A stretch of DNA of 64,000 nt from Ascidia mentula. Its lineage: Eukaryota > Chordata > Ascidiacea > Phlebobranchia > Ascidiidae. Within the stretch, counting starts at the first letter, position 1. The number at the start of each line of letters is the position of its first letter. A program made the translations under genes and the position numbers. The notes under the pieces were generated by a model. It was not told where the DNA came from, searched no databases, and saw only the letters and a list, made by a program, of their open reading frames with translations. The DNA lies in NCBI GenBank assembly GCA_947561715.1, contig OX387202.1, forward strand, positions 7,515,001 to 7,579,000. Reading direction: 5' to 3'. Of this stretch, positions 14,001 through 23,850 are shown piece by piece.

Positions 14001-17000
14001 CGATGACGTCAACACGACAATGTTTAGGGTCTTCGACCTCTTTACCGACATCTTGTGTGGAAAAAGTTGATACGTGCAACTCCCAGAATTGTCCAGGTCA
14101 GCTAGAGTCCAGTTTTAAATCATTTTATTCCCATTTAGTGATAAATCTTAACATTTCCGTCAACAATTGGGTCAATAAAACGTGAAGAATGCACAATGTT
14201 AATGATTCTTTGCAAAAACATAGACCATTAAAATATTTGTACTTGTAGTTTGGGGAGAGTGGAGTGCGTTTGATGCATGTATTGGAGATCGTTGTTCCAA
14301 TTCTGGAACTCAGAGCAGATCAAGAAGTTGTGTTCCTCCTCAGTAAGTAAATATTAAAATTTTTTGTGTTTCAGTACACAACCTACTGTAGTAGTACCGA
14401 TGATGAACCAAGGTTCGAAACGTTTACTTAAAATGATTAACAACATCTTAGCTTTGGCTTTTTTATTCAAAATTTTGTGTTTCAGTTTCTGTTATTTAAA
14501 CCGAACATAATTGAATCAAACAGGGAACTTTAGAAAGCTATCCGCAGTTTATTAAATTCCGACAATTTTTGTATTTTTTGTATTTCATTCCGATATTGAA
14601 GAAACTTGTTACATATTATTAAAACCATTATGTTAAACCCGTGTTTTGCAATACTCGTGGGGCAAACACTTGAATTTACATCCTATGTACAACAATACAA
14701 TTTTATTTAATACATTTGTTCCTAAGTTCAATCAAAACCATAGTATTTAATTTGCGCAGTTAGATTAGTTTACAATAAAATTGTTCTGCCCAAGTGTATT
14801 ATGTCTTTTTATTAACGTTTACCTCAGGTCGGAGGGATTAGACGGTTGTTTGGGACCAAACACTGACGAACAAACTTGTACAACATCTTGTAATGCTGAT
14901 TGGGGAGATTGGATTGAAGGAAGTTGTCAAAGTTCTGAGCCTCAGTGTTTGGTTGGAACTCGAACAGATACAAGAGTTTGTATGGATAGAATAATTGTTG
15001 TTGATGATAGCAACTGCATAGGATCCAATACACAAGTAGGATTTTCAAATAATGCATTTTTTTAACTTTCATCTGCGCAAAACCAGTAACAGTTGTCACT
15101 TCCATGTTTAGACAGTTGCTTGCAACACACAATTGTGCGATGGAAGTTTCACTGATTTCACATCGGGAGTTTGTTCAATGAGTTGCGGGGGAGGCACGAT
15201 GACGTCAACACGACAATGTTTAGGCTCTTCGACCTCTTTACCGACATCTTGTGTCGAACAAACAATTCTTTGCAACACTCAAATTTGTCCAAGTAAGTGA
15301 ATTTTTTAAAATATTATTGAAACTTTGATCCTTTACAAAATTTGTTAATTTAGAGCAAATCGATGTCGCGTTTTTATTTGACGGTTCATCAGCAGTTGGT
15401 CAAACCAATTTTAATCTTGTTCTTGCTGGAGCTTCATCTTTAGTGGCCAACCTTGACTTGGCCAATGGAAACACTAGGGTTGGAGCTGTAAGTGCGAATT
15501 ATATTTACACTTATACGGATATTGTAAACATTGTTCAAAAGCTTTGTTCACATACTATTGCCGTGTTCAGGTTCTTTCCAGAAAAGTTGTTTTTGTCAGG
15601 TTTATTGGTTAACTCCTTCAAGCATACACCGTGAAACCGCTGAGCTTCTGTAGCTCAGTTGGTAGAGCGTTGGGCCTGGTTAGCCTAGGGTCATGAGTTC
15701 AAACCTGAACGGAAGCTTGATTTTTCAATCTTGCTCCGACGTGTCAGGAAAAGTGGCTGATCCAGCTTGGCTGCAATGCCTCGCGATACATAAGCTGTGA
15801 TCGCCAAGCAAGGACCTGCGCAATGGGACGATCCTGCCAATCATGCCATTTCATGAAATAATGCTGCGTTGGTCTTTCTAGCATAGCAACTAAAAAAGCA
15901 TTACAACTAAATATGCATTGACTTTAACGAAACTGACGGTAACGGTAACAATGTTCACATTTTTATGTTTTTTTACTTTAGATTCGTTACGATGATCAAC
16001 CGATTCTTCAAATATTCCCTTCTGTTGTCTCTCTTTCAGCGTTGCAACTTCAACTTTTAAGCATTGTGGTGGGTTTTCGCGGCTTTTGTTTGTACTTAAA
16101 AAACATAAATTCGTGGATATAAATGCCAAAGAATCAAAATGAATGTTTTGATAATTTAATCCCGAGTATTTATAGTACAGAGAAGGTGATTCTGCGTTGG
16201 CAAGTGCAATCATGTTTGCTGCAACTAGAACGTTTGACAACAATCGATCAGCAAAAAGGGTGGCAATAATTTATGCAAATGGACCACCAACAGACGCTGG
16301 GTATGAGATTGTTTATTTGTGGGAAAAAGCTTGTAAATGCCACAAACGATTGGTGCAAGCAGTATGCCTACAACTATTTGTCTGGACTATTTACACAAAT
16401 TTAAAAATGTACCGATCTTCTGGCAATTTCAAAGTAAACTACATTAAAACATGCAGTGGCACAAAAAGAAAAAAGAACACATTGACACCGCTTGTTAGAT
16501 CACGTGGCAGAGGCACCAACAAACACTGCAGGAGGCGCAACAATTACAACAAATTGTTATAAACTGCCGGAAAGAAAACACATTGTTCTATGTCGTTGAT
16601 GCATCCACTATTTTTGTGAATGTGAAGCGACTCAAGAACCCTGGATGTTATAGCGTATAGTTAATTTTGAAATTGCGTTATACCTGATGAAGTCTCGCCG
16701 CATGGCAGACGAAACGTCGAAGAAATACAGCACGTATATTTTATGCCAGAAGAGCAGTGCATTTTTAAATAGCAATATGCCTGGCAGCAACACGAATTTC
16801 ATGTTTACACAAACCATACAGGTTTATTGACTAGTGGCAACTTAACAGTAAGCGTCATAAAAAAACTGAGTTTTCAAATTACTGATTAGCAACATATGTT
16901 CGATGGCTTTATATTATCTGCCAATAGCCGCATTAATTATTATTCTTTTTTTATAGAGACCTTATCCCTGCCCTGGCCGCTGCGCAGGCGAATTCCCTAA

Positions 17001-17146
17001 ATCTTTTTGTGGTTGCGTTCGGTTCAGCAAACACCAACGATTTCCTCTCACTGGTTGGTGGTGATGCGTCTCGTGTCGTATTAATGAACGATTTGACACA
17101 ACTATCATCTGTCTTTCCATCTATTTTGGCGTTTATTAATTCTTGA
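2071..17146 (+). CDS. Secreted mosaic protein: trefoil domains, about 30 TSP1 repeats, C-terminal vWA-like domain
   Basis: Reconstructed from splice sites and phases. Exon 1 (2071-2131) encodes a signal peptide starting MRLALFVEILFL. Later exons are 2323-2361, two phase 1-1 trefoil exons (3504-3653 and 3712-3864, each with the GCCY hallmark), and a third trefoil split over 4193-4328 and 4422-4525 (GCCW). Ten cassettes of three exons follow (4848-15292), with phases 1-2, 2-0 and 0-1 and about three TSP1 domains per cassette (W..W..C, SCGGG, TRQC). The last exons (15354-15487, 15982-16068, 16176-16300, 16957-17146) encode a vWA-like fold ending in TGA. The listed exons sum to 6006 nt, an open frame of about 2001 aa. 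The role is inferred to be extracellular and mucus- or matrix-associated; I know no named homologue with this architecture. The 5' UTR is not identified. It is convergent with the intelectin gene, with stops about 400 bp apart. Confidence 0.8.
3504..4525 (+). other. Trefoil (P-type) domain exons
   Basis: There are three trefoil modules. The first two are single exons (150 and 153 nt, phase 1-1), each with two early cysteines, the GCCY motif and a late CY pair. The third is split by an intron between its second and third cysteines (AG at 4328 joins G at 4422, giving R before SQC). A further acceptor at 4649-4650 opens a stretch reading YCTIP...NRARC, like the first half of a trefoil. It is out of phase with its neighbours, so it is probably a decayed fourth module. 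Confidence 0.75.
3886..4015. repeat. 130-bp inverted-repeat element with hammerhead-like cores
   Basis: AGCTGCAGACAGTTCTGCACACTG-like left arm (from 3886) and its reverse complement ending CTGTCTGCAGCT at 4015; arms of about 40 bp. The right arm, plus strand, reads CTGGTTA, GACC/GGTC stem, GAAAC (3964-3988). The left arm, minus strand, ends in GGTCGAAAC (3917-3909). It lies in the intron after the second trefoil exon. Confidence 0.55.
7860..14374 (+). repeat. Two head-to-tail copies of a 3265-bp, three-cassette block
   Basis: About 7860-11109 and 11125-14374 align at an offset of exactly 3265 bp. All cassette exons and the same derived intron variants keep this offset (for example 9894 and 13159; 10984 and 14249). 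I noticed almost no differences; one is AAAACC near 8441 against ATAACC near 11706. The right copy breaks at about 14375, where an insertion starts. Cassettes 3 and 4 also look identical at an offset of 1087 bp. This indicates very recent unequal exchange or gene conversion, or an assembly duplication. Confidence 0.85.
14375..14486. mobile_element. Small insertion with a hammerhead-like core, duplicated flank
   Basis: Compared with the sister intron at 11110, about 110 bp are inserted in the intron after the last exon A. The intron sequence TTTTGTGTTTCAGT occurs on both sides (around 14361-14374 and 14473-14486), like a target-site duplication. The insert contains CCGATGA, then GAACC/GGTTC arms, then GAAAC (14397-14420), close to the conserved core of a hammerhead ribozyme. 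The loop of stem II would be only two bases, so activity is doubtful. Confidence 0.4.
15644..15870 (+). mobile_element. tRNA-derived SINE, nearly full length
   Basis: The head (15644-15717) looks like a tRNA: a seven-pair acceptor stem (GCTTCTG with CGGAAGC), a GCTC/GAGC D-stem and an A-box-like TAGCTCAGTTGGTAGAG. The anticodon region is irregular and the T-stem around GTTCAAACC does not pair, so it is not a functional tRNA. A body containing GCTCCGAC and CTGTGATCGCC follows to about 15870. Related copies lie at about 56311 and 59335. It sits in an intron of the mosaic gene. Confidence 0.7.
16684..16718 (+). other. Hammerhead-ribozyme-like core in an intron
   Basis: The sequence reads CTGATGA, then a stem II of GTCT..GCC/GGC..AGAC closed by a GCAT loop, then GAAACGTC. 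These are the invariant core segments of a hammerhead ribozyme in correct order and spacing. Such short motifs are known in Penelope-like elements and retrozymes. Stem III is very short and stem I is not clearly formed beside the core, so a lone copy may need dimerisation or be inactive. Confidence 0.5.
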
Positions 17147-17553
17147 CACGCACACCAAGTTTATATCAATATTTTCTAACTTTCTTCTCAGCACGCACTG
17201 TCTAAAAAGGTCCTTTAAATCTCGTTTCTTGAAAAAAGTTCTAACATTGTTTGTTGTTTCATGTTTGTTTTTTTTCGTTCCAAACACTGCATTTGTTTTG
17301 TTTTTCCTGCGCATATTTAAGTTGAGCACAACAAAATTTTGAAAAGAAAGAAAAAGTGTTTGCAAATTTTGGTCAGTCAGACGCTCGGAAAGAAAAAATA
17401 ATCTTAATATATTTTTCTTAGCTATATTGCTGAGGTATAACATGACTTCGAGTTATCATATTACAAGCACAAAATTGGAATCGTTTATTCACAAATACTG
17501 ACACAAAATCACATGAAATTAAAATAATCACAAGTTTAGTTACGTCTGAATCT
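17147..17553. other. Intergenic region between convergent genes
   Basis: This gap holds the 3' ends of two convergent genes. A minus-strand AATAAA lies at 17484-17489, about 65 bp past the intelectin stop codon, and is the likely polyadenylation signal. I see no canonical plus-strand signal for the mosaic gene, and no coding sequence. Confidence 0.5.
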
Positions 17554-20500
17554 TTATGGAGACGATTTGGCCGCAGCCGTATTTTGACGAGTAAAGATCA
17601 AAATGCTTGAGTTTATGTCATCGAGGGAATGAGCTCCACCGTCCGCTGTTGTTTTTGTTGGTGAGTCACTTGCAGCCCCTCCCCAACCTGAAATGAAGTT
17701 TGTTTTAAAAATTTACTTCTATAAACCAACCGTCGGTACAAAACAGCTACAATTTCGTAAAATTGACTCGTTGTAAAAAGTTTTTTGGAAGCAGGAAAAA
17801 TAATGACGTATACTTTGTGACAGAAATCGTGTACAATGGCAACCTGACTAAAGTTGCAAATAGCAAACCTGCAAAATCGCCGCAGGAATCGAGCTCATCA
17901 TTTGCTGTGTTTACTCCTCCGACGCAAAGTGCCGATGGTTTACAAGAATCGGATCTGTTCAGTTTGCAGAATGAAAAATTTTTGTTGTGTTAGATCGTCA
18001 ATGCTTAAAACGCGTTAATATTTAAAGCAAGTATATAGTAGTATTCAACATATGCAAAAATGAATCAAAGGGATACAAAATACAGAATGGTCAAAAAATG
18101 ACTATGTACCTTAAACCAGGACAGAGAGCGTTGGGGATCCCTTTCGGGCCGTAGGCACGGAAATGGATATAACCTGGTGCTGCCTGGGACCTTAAACTGG
18201 GTGGGATGTGTGACGTCACCCGCTCAGCATCGCCCACATTAAACTGCACGGGTTCAACGAGACTCTCATTCAATCTACTGCAATTAAAATCTGCAATAAA
18301 AACAAACTTGTATCAATACTTATGGTGAATATTTCTCTGACAGGAAATAACAAACTTTAAAAAGAAGAAAAATTGCATCACTATAACTTACTTTCAATGC
18401 TTTGAAATCTGGCAATTTCCTGCATCATTCTCTCCAACGCACTCCGCACATGGGCTTCCGTGACCTGATAATCGTCCTCCCTATATAATTTCAAGCATTC
18501 AAAAGGTTCAGATCCTTAACAAATTACTTACAAAAACTTCAAAAATCTTACCTTGAAAGCAGGGTGTATCCCATTAGGATGTGTTGGGGACTTCCCGACG
18601 CAGATACAGAGTTTTGCAGGTTGTCTGTTCCAGTGCTCCAATCCACAGTCGCGAACGAACTAGGTTCAACTGAACCCCAGGACTGGAAAAAGTTGAGAAT
18701 TTTACAATATTTATCAATTCATGAAATTTTACAAACGAAACGCCAACGTAGTTAAAAAAGCACTTTTAATAAACAACCATGAAGGAGATGTTTTCACCAA
18801 AACAAATCCAACACGCAAAGAAACGGAAAGTACACAAAATTGAGCTTATTCCCCTGTTGCTGACAACATGTCTGTCTATCAGGGTAAACATGGTGCCGTG
18901 TAAGTCTTGTCCCATTTCTATGTTAACAAGAGATCACTTACACGATAGTTTCGACATACCTGGGTATTGGCAATGTAGAAATAAACTTCACAGATAGATG
19001 GGTCGTTGGCATTATAAATACTGTAAGCTTTGTACATGCCCCTGAGGTTTTGATACGACACTTGACCGTTATACGAAGTGCGTGAACCACCACCGTCTGC
19101 ACCAGTCCCTGACGCAACCTGAGCAGAAAAGTTACCTTTACCTTAAACACCCTTTACTACTTGGCACACATCTAGCGTTGCTGTTAGCTCTCATGCAGGC
19201 GCATTAAATTAAGTATGAACACTTGCATGCCTTTATATTGAAGTTGTTTATCGACCCCCCTGGATTTCCAACCCACATCAGCATAACGAACGGATGTTCT
19301 GTAGAACTGGAGACTTCGACGCCATTTTCGAGGTCCCTGCAATGTTAACGATGAAACTTAAAAAAATGTAATCAACATATTAATGAAATATCCACCTGTA
19401 GGTTTTTCTGTAAGTTATCTGTTGGTAATTGCCGTTGCCAATTTTGTAGTAGACCTAACAAAAATGTTTTTTTAACATTGTTTTGCTTCCTGAAAACAAA
19501 AAGGCGAACCTTGTTTCCTGTGTCATACATGTCTCCACCACCGTCACTTATGTGGTTCTGTACACCGCTGAAGTCATAATTATAGTTGTACCAGTTTGGA
19601 ATGAGAGCTCTCACGGCTGATGCAGAATCGTTCAGTCTTCTTAAAATGCTTACTACTCCTTCGTGAGCGGAATCTACAGAAAAAATGAGGATTTACATCA
19701 GCTAAATAGCATCATGCCAACGGTCAGCAAATGTTTAAAATCCGTTGACTTCTTTGCAGAAAGCAAGTCGACTGCTTTAAACTTGTGCTAAGAAGTCGTC
19801 ACATACCCGAGGTAGCTGTACTTTGGAGCGGTAAGTACTTGGAATACATAGATTGTAAGTTTCCTCCTTTGTCCGTTAGGAAATGGTTGTCGGTGTAGTA
19901 CTTTAAGAACGCTCTGTCCTTCCACCGGCTTACTTCGACGTCATTTGGCACGTGCCAAATCATAACATCGCTAGCCTGAAAGTTTAACATGGAGGTGATC
20001 GCATATTTATATGTTAATTTTATTTGAACTGTTAAGGGTTTGTAATTTATATCAACCAACCGGTAGAGCGTAATACGCTTGGTTTTTGTAGTCATCACTT
20101 GTAGCTGATTCTACATTTCCAAAAACGTTGAAGTTTTCCCAATTGCCCGAACCTGTAAAATATGTTTTTTTTTCTTCTATGGCACCTTTTCTACTTAAAA
20201 AAAAATAAATAGGTATAACCTGGATAATTTCTGTCAGTGGTACCCTGCTCACTGGACCACTTATCCCCAGCTGTACATTTTCCTGCTATATTGTTTTCAT
20301 GGATACTAGCCACTAACGTCCAACCCCCGCCAGCTACTTCCATGTCACAATAAGCCTTAAAAACATATTTTTCGTCACAATTTAAAAAGATTTCGAGTTT
20401 TTTTCCCGAGAGGTTGAATATACTTACGTAAAATGCAGAAGTGAAAGGGGAGGGTTTGATTTTCTGGACTCCGTTTAATAAATTACCTTGCGCTCGCAGT

Positions 20501-21776
20501 TCCTTGCAGGAAAAGGCGGCATCGCTTCCACCGCCACCAGCTGTGATCACAAAGTTTAATTACTTTATTTGAGCAACCGTGGACAGAAACATCTGAAACG
20601 TGTAAACTTTAGAAAAGGTTTTAATGTTTACATACCTGGCCCTCTTTCGCCTCTTTGTCCCGGAGGCCCAATCATTCCTTGTGGTCCCTAGATTTTTACG
20701 TGGTATTAACACCCCAAGTGGTTCGTGTGAAGGTTGTAAATAAGACGAATTAAGAAATACTATTTAGTGACATTTGATAAAATAGAAAAGCCATGATTCG
20801 GTAAACACACAAAAAAATAATTTGGTTCTCGTGAAACAGAATAACCTACCACCGGGCCTGGTTTTCCTGGTCTTCCAACATTGCCTTTCGCTCCTCTCAC
20901 TCTATCGAGAAAATTACCAGCCTGAAATATGGGTAAATTGTTATTGGAAACATTAAAAGAAATAACGAAATAAGCCATGAATTCATAAACACTGTACAAC
21001 GCATAAGTCGCACACTGAAATTCACTAAGGTTCCCATTAATTTAAAATATTATTTCTTATTTAATCAAAAAGGAAAGTTTTTGCCGAAACTTAGCTTGCT
21101 CTGTGGTGGGCAGCAACGCACAATCGCAAAACGAATTTCTAGAGACAAGCAGCTTTATATTTAATCGATTAAAATGAAACAAGATTATATATTTAAGCAT
21201 TGTCCGCAGTTTTAACCGACGTATCTCTATGTTTTACAATACCACGAGGCTTGCACATTCTAACATGATGCAATGTTATGGAAATTTTGATGTTCGAAGT
21301 TCGAGTGAGCAACAAATAATCAACAAATCTCGTTCGAATATAATGTGTCTGGAGCGGAAAGAAGTCGCAATGAGCGGCGGGGGAATATTTCAACATACTA
21401 ACACGATAATTAAACTGACCAGGTGTATTTTAGCTTCACTAAAACCACAAATAAAATATGATCGTATACATCAGTTATGCAATAGCATGTTGTTTATAAG
21501 TATGAATATGTATTTTAAATACATTAAATCAAAAGGTTTTTTAGTTTGTTTTTAAATCTTAAATCATGTTTTTCTATTTAATATATGCATCTCCTAAATA
21601 TAGTTACTTCACTTCTTGTATCTTACTGTTGAAACTCCTGTTCGTGATGACGAAGAAGTTAAAACGCCGCTACCATCAGGTCCACACATGCACGCACATT
21701 GACCCAAATCAACGCCAACCGACGACACACGGTGGAAAATCGCAAGCACAAGAACAGTACCAACTACCACTCGCAT
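17554..21776 (-). CDS. Collagen-stalked intelectin (copy 1)
   Basis: Sixteen exons, 5' to 3': 21776-21627, 20921-20850, 20687-20636, 20540-20428, 20355-20220, 20152-20061, 19975-19807, 19673-19510, 19454-19396, 19336-19231, 19118-18960, 18682-18552, 18480-18392, 18290-18110, 17954-17869 and 17687-17554. They sum to 1893 nt (630 aa). The order is signal peptide (MRVVVGTVLVLA), a short Cys-rich segment (QCACMC), about 12 Gly-X-Y triplets, then the intelectin fibrinogen-like region (GGGWTLVASIHEN, WSSEQG, SATSDDYKN, IWHVPNDV). A roughly 235-aa segment absent from vertebrate intelectins follows, then the intelectin C-terminal part (NALCPG, CVGG, CGDFAGWGG). Intelectins are secreted lectins that bind microbial glycans; the collagen stalk implies oligomers, as in ficolins. 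The donor at 19230 is GC rather than GT. Confidence 0.88.
18392..19673 (-). other. Unrecognised ~235-aa insert inside intelectin copy 1
   Basis: Six exons (19673-19510 to 18480-18392; residues about 262-497) lie between the two halves of the intelectin fold. Recognisable traits are SDGGGDMYDTGN, VYYKIGNGN, PFVMLMWVGNPGG and DPSICEVYF. Human intelectin has only a few residues here, between its YQKYPV-type strand and the segment before FVQFR. I do not recognise the domain. It is conserved in the second gene (42274-44167) with the same exon boundaries, so it is an old part of the protein. Confidence 0.6.
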
Positions 21777-22890
21777 TGTGTTTGCAACTATAGTCCTACA
21801 TTTAAAACTATTTACAAATCATGTTTCATGGAATCATTACTTATCACTCTCCCTTTGTTATGCGGCGCGTATATAGTTATCCCATAACATTATGCTAAGA
21901 TACTCCATCCTCAAATGCAGCTAGTTTAATTTCTTTTCGAAATAATTAATAAACATGTTGTTAATCTGTGATCCGCTCTTTATTATACGTGATGTAACTA
22001 AGCTGTGCGTCTTGTCTTCTTCTCTTTGTACCCATTATTTTCAAATTTATTTTCTTATTTGATCAGTAATCCTGTGCAATCTAATAAAAACCCTAAAAAT
22101 ATTTTGCCCAAACCACTTCATTTGTGCTGTGGCGTTGTTAGATTCTGAACAAAACCTCATAGTCATACATTTCAGTGACTACGAACCGTTGTGAGACTTC
22201 TAGCAGAAACTGGGGCAATTATGTACAAGCCTAACAACTTCTCTTATCATTAGTGACGAGATTACAAGCGCAGCGTTTAATGTTTAACTCTGCTTATCTT
22301 TGCTTGTTCGACACGAATTTTGTTTTGCTCCAGATGAGTCACGAACTGGTTTAAACCATACCTGAATTTTCCAAAAACAGTTTGCACGCAAATGTTACTT
22401 AAAATCAAACGTGTAAGAAGTTTCTAGTGATTTCCGACAATTTCATAAAATAACCTGTGGAGTTAACTATTTTAGAGCAAGCGACAAAGTCAGTCACAAT
22501 CCTTCAAAACTTATTCGACTACCCTTTGGACATCCATCATACTTTAGGCAGCATTTTCAATCGCCTTTCCGTTTCAATAAATGCACTTTCTCATATTCGC
22601 TAAGCCGTTTAATCCAAGACCTGTCTCAAATTAGCTGCTTTTTGTTTTATATGTCTATTTTAAATCAGCTTCCAGGCAAATATGAGAAAAAGGTTTCAAA
22701 TTGACATTCGCTCACTATTATTAATAAGGCTATAAAATAAATTAGCTGAAGTTGCAGTTTTGCTCTAGTTATATTTTCTTAAGTTTTTACCAAAACAAAT
22801 AAAAGCGAAAATTCGTTGCACGCTATTAGAAGTAACAAATTTCACAACAATACAAGCACTATCCAAGTGACGTGTTAAGTATCCTAACCG
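21777..22890. other. Intergenic region
   Basis: This stretch separates the 5' end of the minus-strand intelectin from the bHLH promoter. I see no supported reading frame or RNA. It is AT-rich and presumably holds the intelectin promoter near 21780-21900, but no clear TATA box stands out. Confidence 0.4.
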
Positions 22891-23178
22891 GAAAATAATT
22901 ACCCTAGCTTGATGCCTAATTACCAGTTATCGCAATGGCAGTTTTTGCTTATTTCACAATGCAAACACCTAAAAGGTGCTAAATATTTTACAGTCCAGGT
23001 CCACTGCAAATTCACTGGTGCTAATATTATCGCCAAATAGCTCTTATATTAGGCATGTACGCAGTGCAATTTGACATCACAAAAATAAGTTTAGGGTGCT
23101 TGGCATTACTCCAATCGTCTAGGAAAGAGCTTCTATATTACAATTATTTTGTGTTTATTTGTACAAAATAACTAATTG
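22891..23178 (+). promoter_or_regulatory. Candidate bHLH enhancer/promoter with TAATTA and T-box-like sites
   Basis: Within 290 bp upstream of the ATG are two TAATTA homeodomain sites (22896-22901 and 22917-22922), an inverted pair of T-box half sites CACCT...AGGTG (22966-22978), and further GGTGCT sites at 23017 and 23095. In Ciona, the heart-specification gene Mesp is known to be activated early by Tbx6 with Lhx3/4, factors that bind such sites. The match is by eye; regulation is inferred. Confidence 0.5.
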
Positions 23179-23769
23179 ATGTTACTACAGACGAACTTCA
23201 GAGATATGAATATAGACGCCGTTATTGATGGTTGGCTTGCTGAAGTGTTCCAAGAAGAGGGAGAAAACATGTTACAACCTTCGAATGGCCGAAACGCTTT
23301 TAAATTTGAAGCAATCCCTGAAAAAAAGTCATCAAAACCTTTTGTACAACTGCCCTTAAATATGCAGCAAACTCCAACAAACAAAAGCGAAAAAATCGAA
23401 AGACAAAGGAGTGTTTTAGGGGAAATTGGGCAAAACACGAGTTCATTATACATACCGACACCATGCAAAAAAGAGAACTCAAAAGTGATGGCCTTCGAGG
23501 ATCCCTGGCTTACAATTTCAGATCGTAAGTCAAAGCTAGCGACCCACCGCACTATTTTGCCTGGCGGACGAAGTCGAAGTGCAAAACGAAAAGCGGCCAG
23601 TGACAGAGAACGGATACGAATGCAAAAAGTAACCGATCAATTGTTGACCCTAAAGGAGCATTTACCTGACTGTCTTTTTGACAACCATTGTCCTTCAAAA
23701 GTGGTTATACTTCGACAAGCTATTTGTTACATAAAGATGCTGTCTACCACAATTGAAAAAAAGTATTAA
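23179..23769 (+). CDS. bHLH transcription factor, Mesp/mesogenin type
   Basis: An intronless frame of 196 aa starting MLLQTNFRD. A second in-frame ATG follows at 23206. Most of the protein is a polar, low-complexity N-terminal region. The last third is a bHLH domain: a basic region with SDRERIRMQ, helix 1 VTDQLLTLKEHLP, a loop of about ten residues, and helix 2 KVVILRQAICYIKML, ending four residues before the stop. The SxRExxRM basic region and LP at the end of helix 1 fit the Mesp/mesogenin group, which specifies cardiac and paraxial mesoderm in chordates. The group assignment is moderately sure; another divergent ascidian bHLH is possible. AATAAA occurs at 23845-23850. It is the only single-exon gene here. 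Confidence 0.75.
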   Translation: MLLQTNFRDMNIDAVIDGWLAEVFQEEGENMLQPSNGRNAFKFEAIPEKKSSKPFVQLPLNMQQTPTNKSEKIERQRSVLGEIGQNTSSLYIPTPCKKENSKVMAFEDPWLTISDRKSKLATHRTILPGGRSRSAKRKAASDRERIRMQKVTDQLLTLKEHLPDCLFDNHCPSKVVILRQAICYIKMLSTTIEKKY

Positions 23770-23844
23770 GTGTTCAACGCCTACTTAGCATCATGTTCGT
23801 GTTTATTTTGCATATTTTATTGTTGCTCGTTGTTTCTCTTCGCA

Positions 23845-23850
23845 ATAAAT
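23845..23850 (+). promoter_or_regulatory. Polyadenylation signal of the bHLH gene
   Basis: Canonical AATAAA 76 bp after the stop codon. Confidence 0.6.

Larger units (their letters stand above)
4848..15292 (+). repeat. Tandem array of ten three-exon TSP1 cassettes
   Basis: Exon A (118, 91, then 94 nt) starts at 4848, 5809, 6628, 7719, 8806, 9894, 10984, 12071, 13159 and 14249. Exon B (193, 199, then 208 nt) starts at 5039, 6011, 7103, 8190, 9277, 10367, 11455, 12542, 13632 and 14828. Exon C (181 nt, all ten) starts at 5352, 6286, 7387, 8474, 9561, 10651, 11739, 12826, 13916 and 15112. The phases A 1-2, B 2-0 and C 0-1 make the cassette frame-neutral, so whole units can be gained or lost without a frameshift. 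The first two cassettes are diverged. Cassettes 3-9 recur every 1087-1090 bp with introns as similar as exons. The last cassette diverges again at its C-exon end. Confidence 0.92.
15354..17146 (+). other. vWA-like domain exons with degenerate MIDAS
   Basis: Four exons with phases 1-0, 0-0, 0-2 and 2-stop encode a fold beginning IDVAFLFDGSSAV and ending LAFINS. The order of strands and helices matches von Willebrand A domains (the VAFLFDGS strand, then SALASAI, then VAIIYANG, then LFVVAFG). The canonical metal-binding motif DxSxS is DGSSA here, and the usual later Thr and Asp positions read S/A and N. Divalent-metal ligand binding is therefore probably lost. Intron 1 hosts a SINE and intron 3 a hammerhead-like core. 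Confidence 0.75.

Noticed and set aside
7099-14835. Repeated minus-strand frames (77, 65 and 73 aa) recurring every ~1.09 kb
   Set aside because: They are antisense shadows of the TSP1 exons; the plus-strand frames have conserved Cys/Trp spacing and correct splice phases.
4848-15292. CRISPR-like array
   Set aside because: The repeats are kilobase-scale exon cassettes with introns in a eukaryotic gene, not short repeats with unique spacers.
15644-15717. Functional tRNA gene
   Set aside because: The acceptor and D stems pair, but the T-stem does not and the anticodon arm is irregular; the attached body and relatives at 56 and 59 kb show it is a SINE head.
16197-16562. 121-codon reading frame as a separate gene
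   Set aside because: Only the first part (to 16300) matches the vWA fold; the rest runs into intron sequence after a GT donor.
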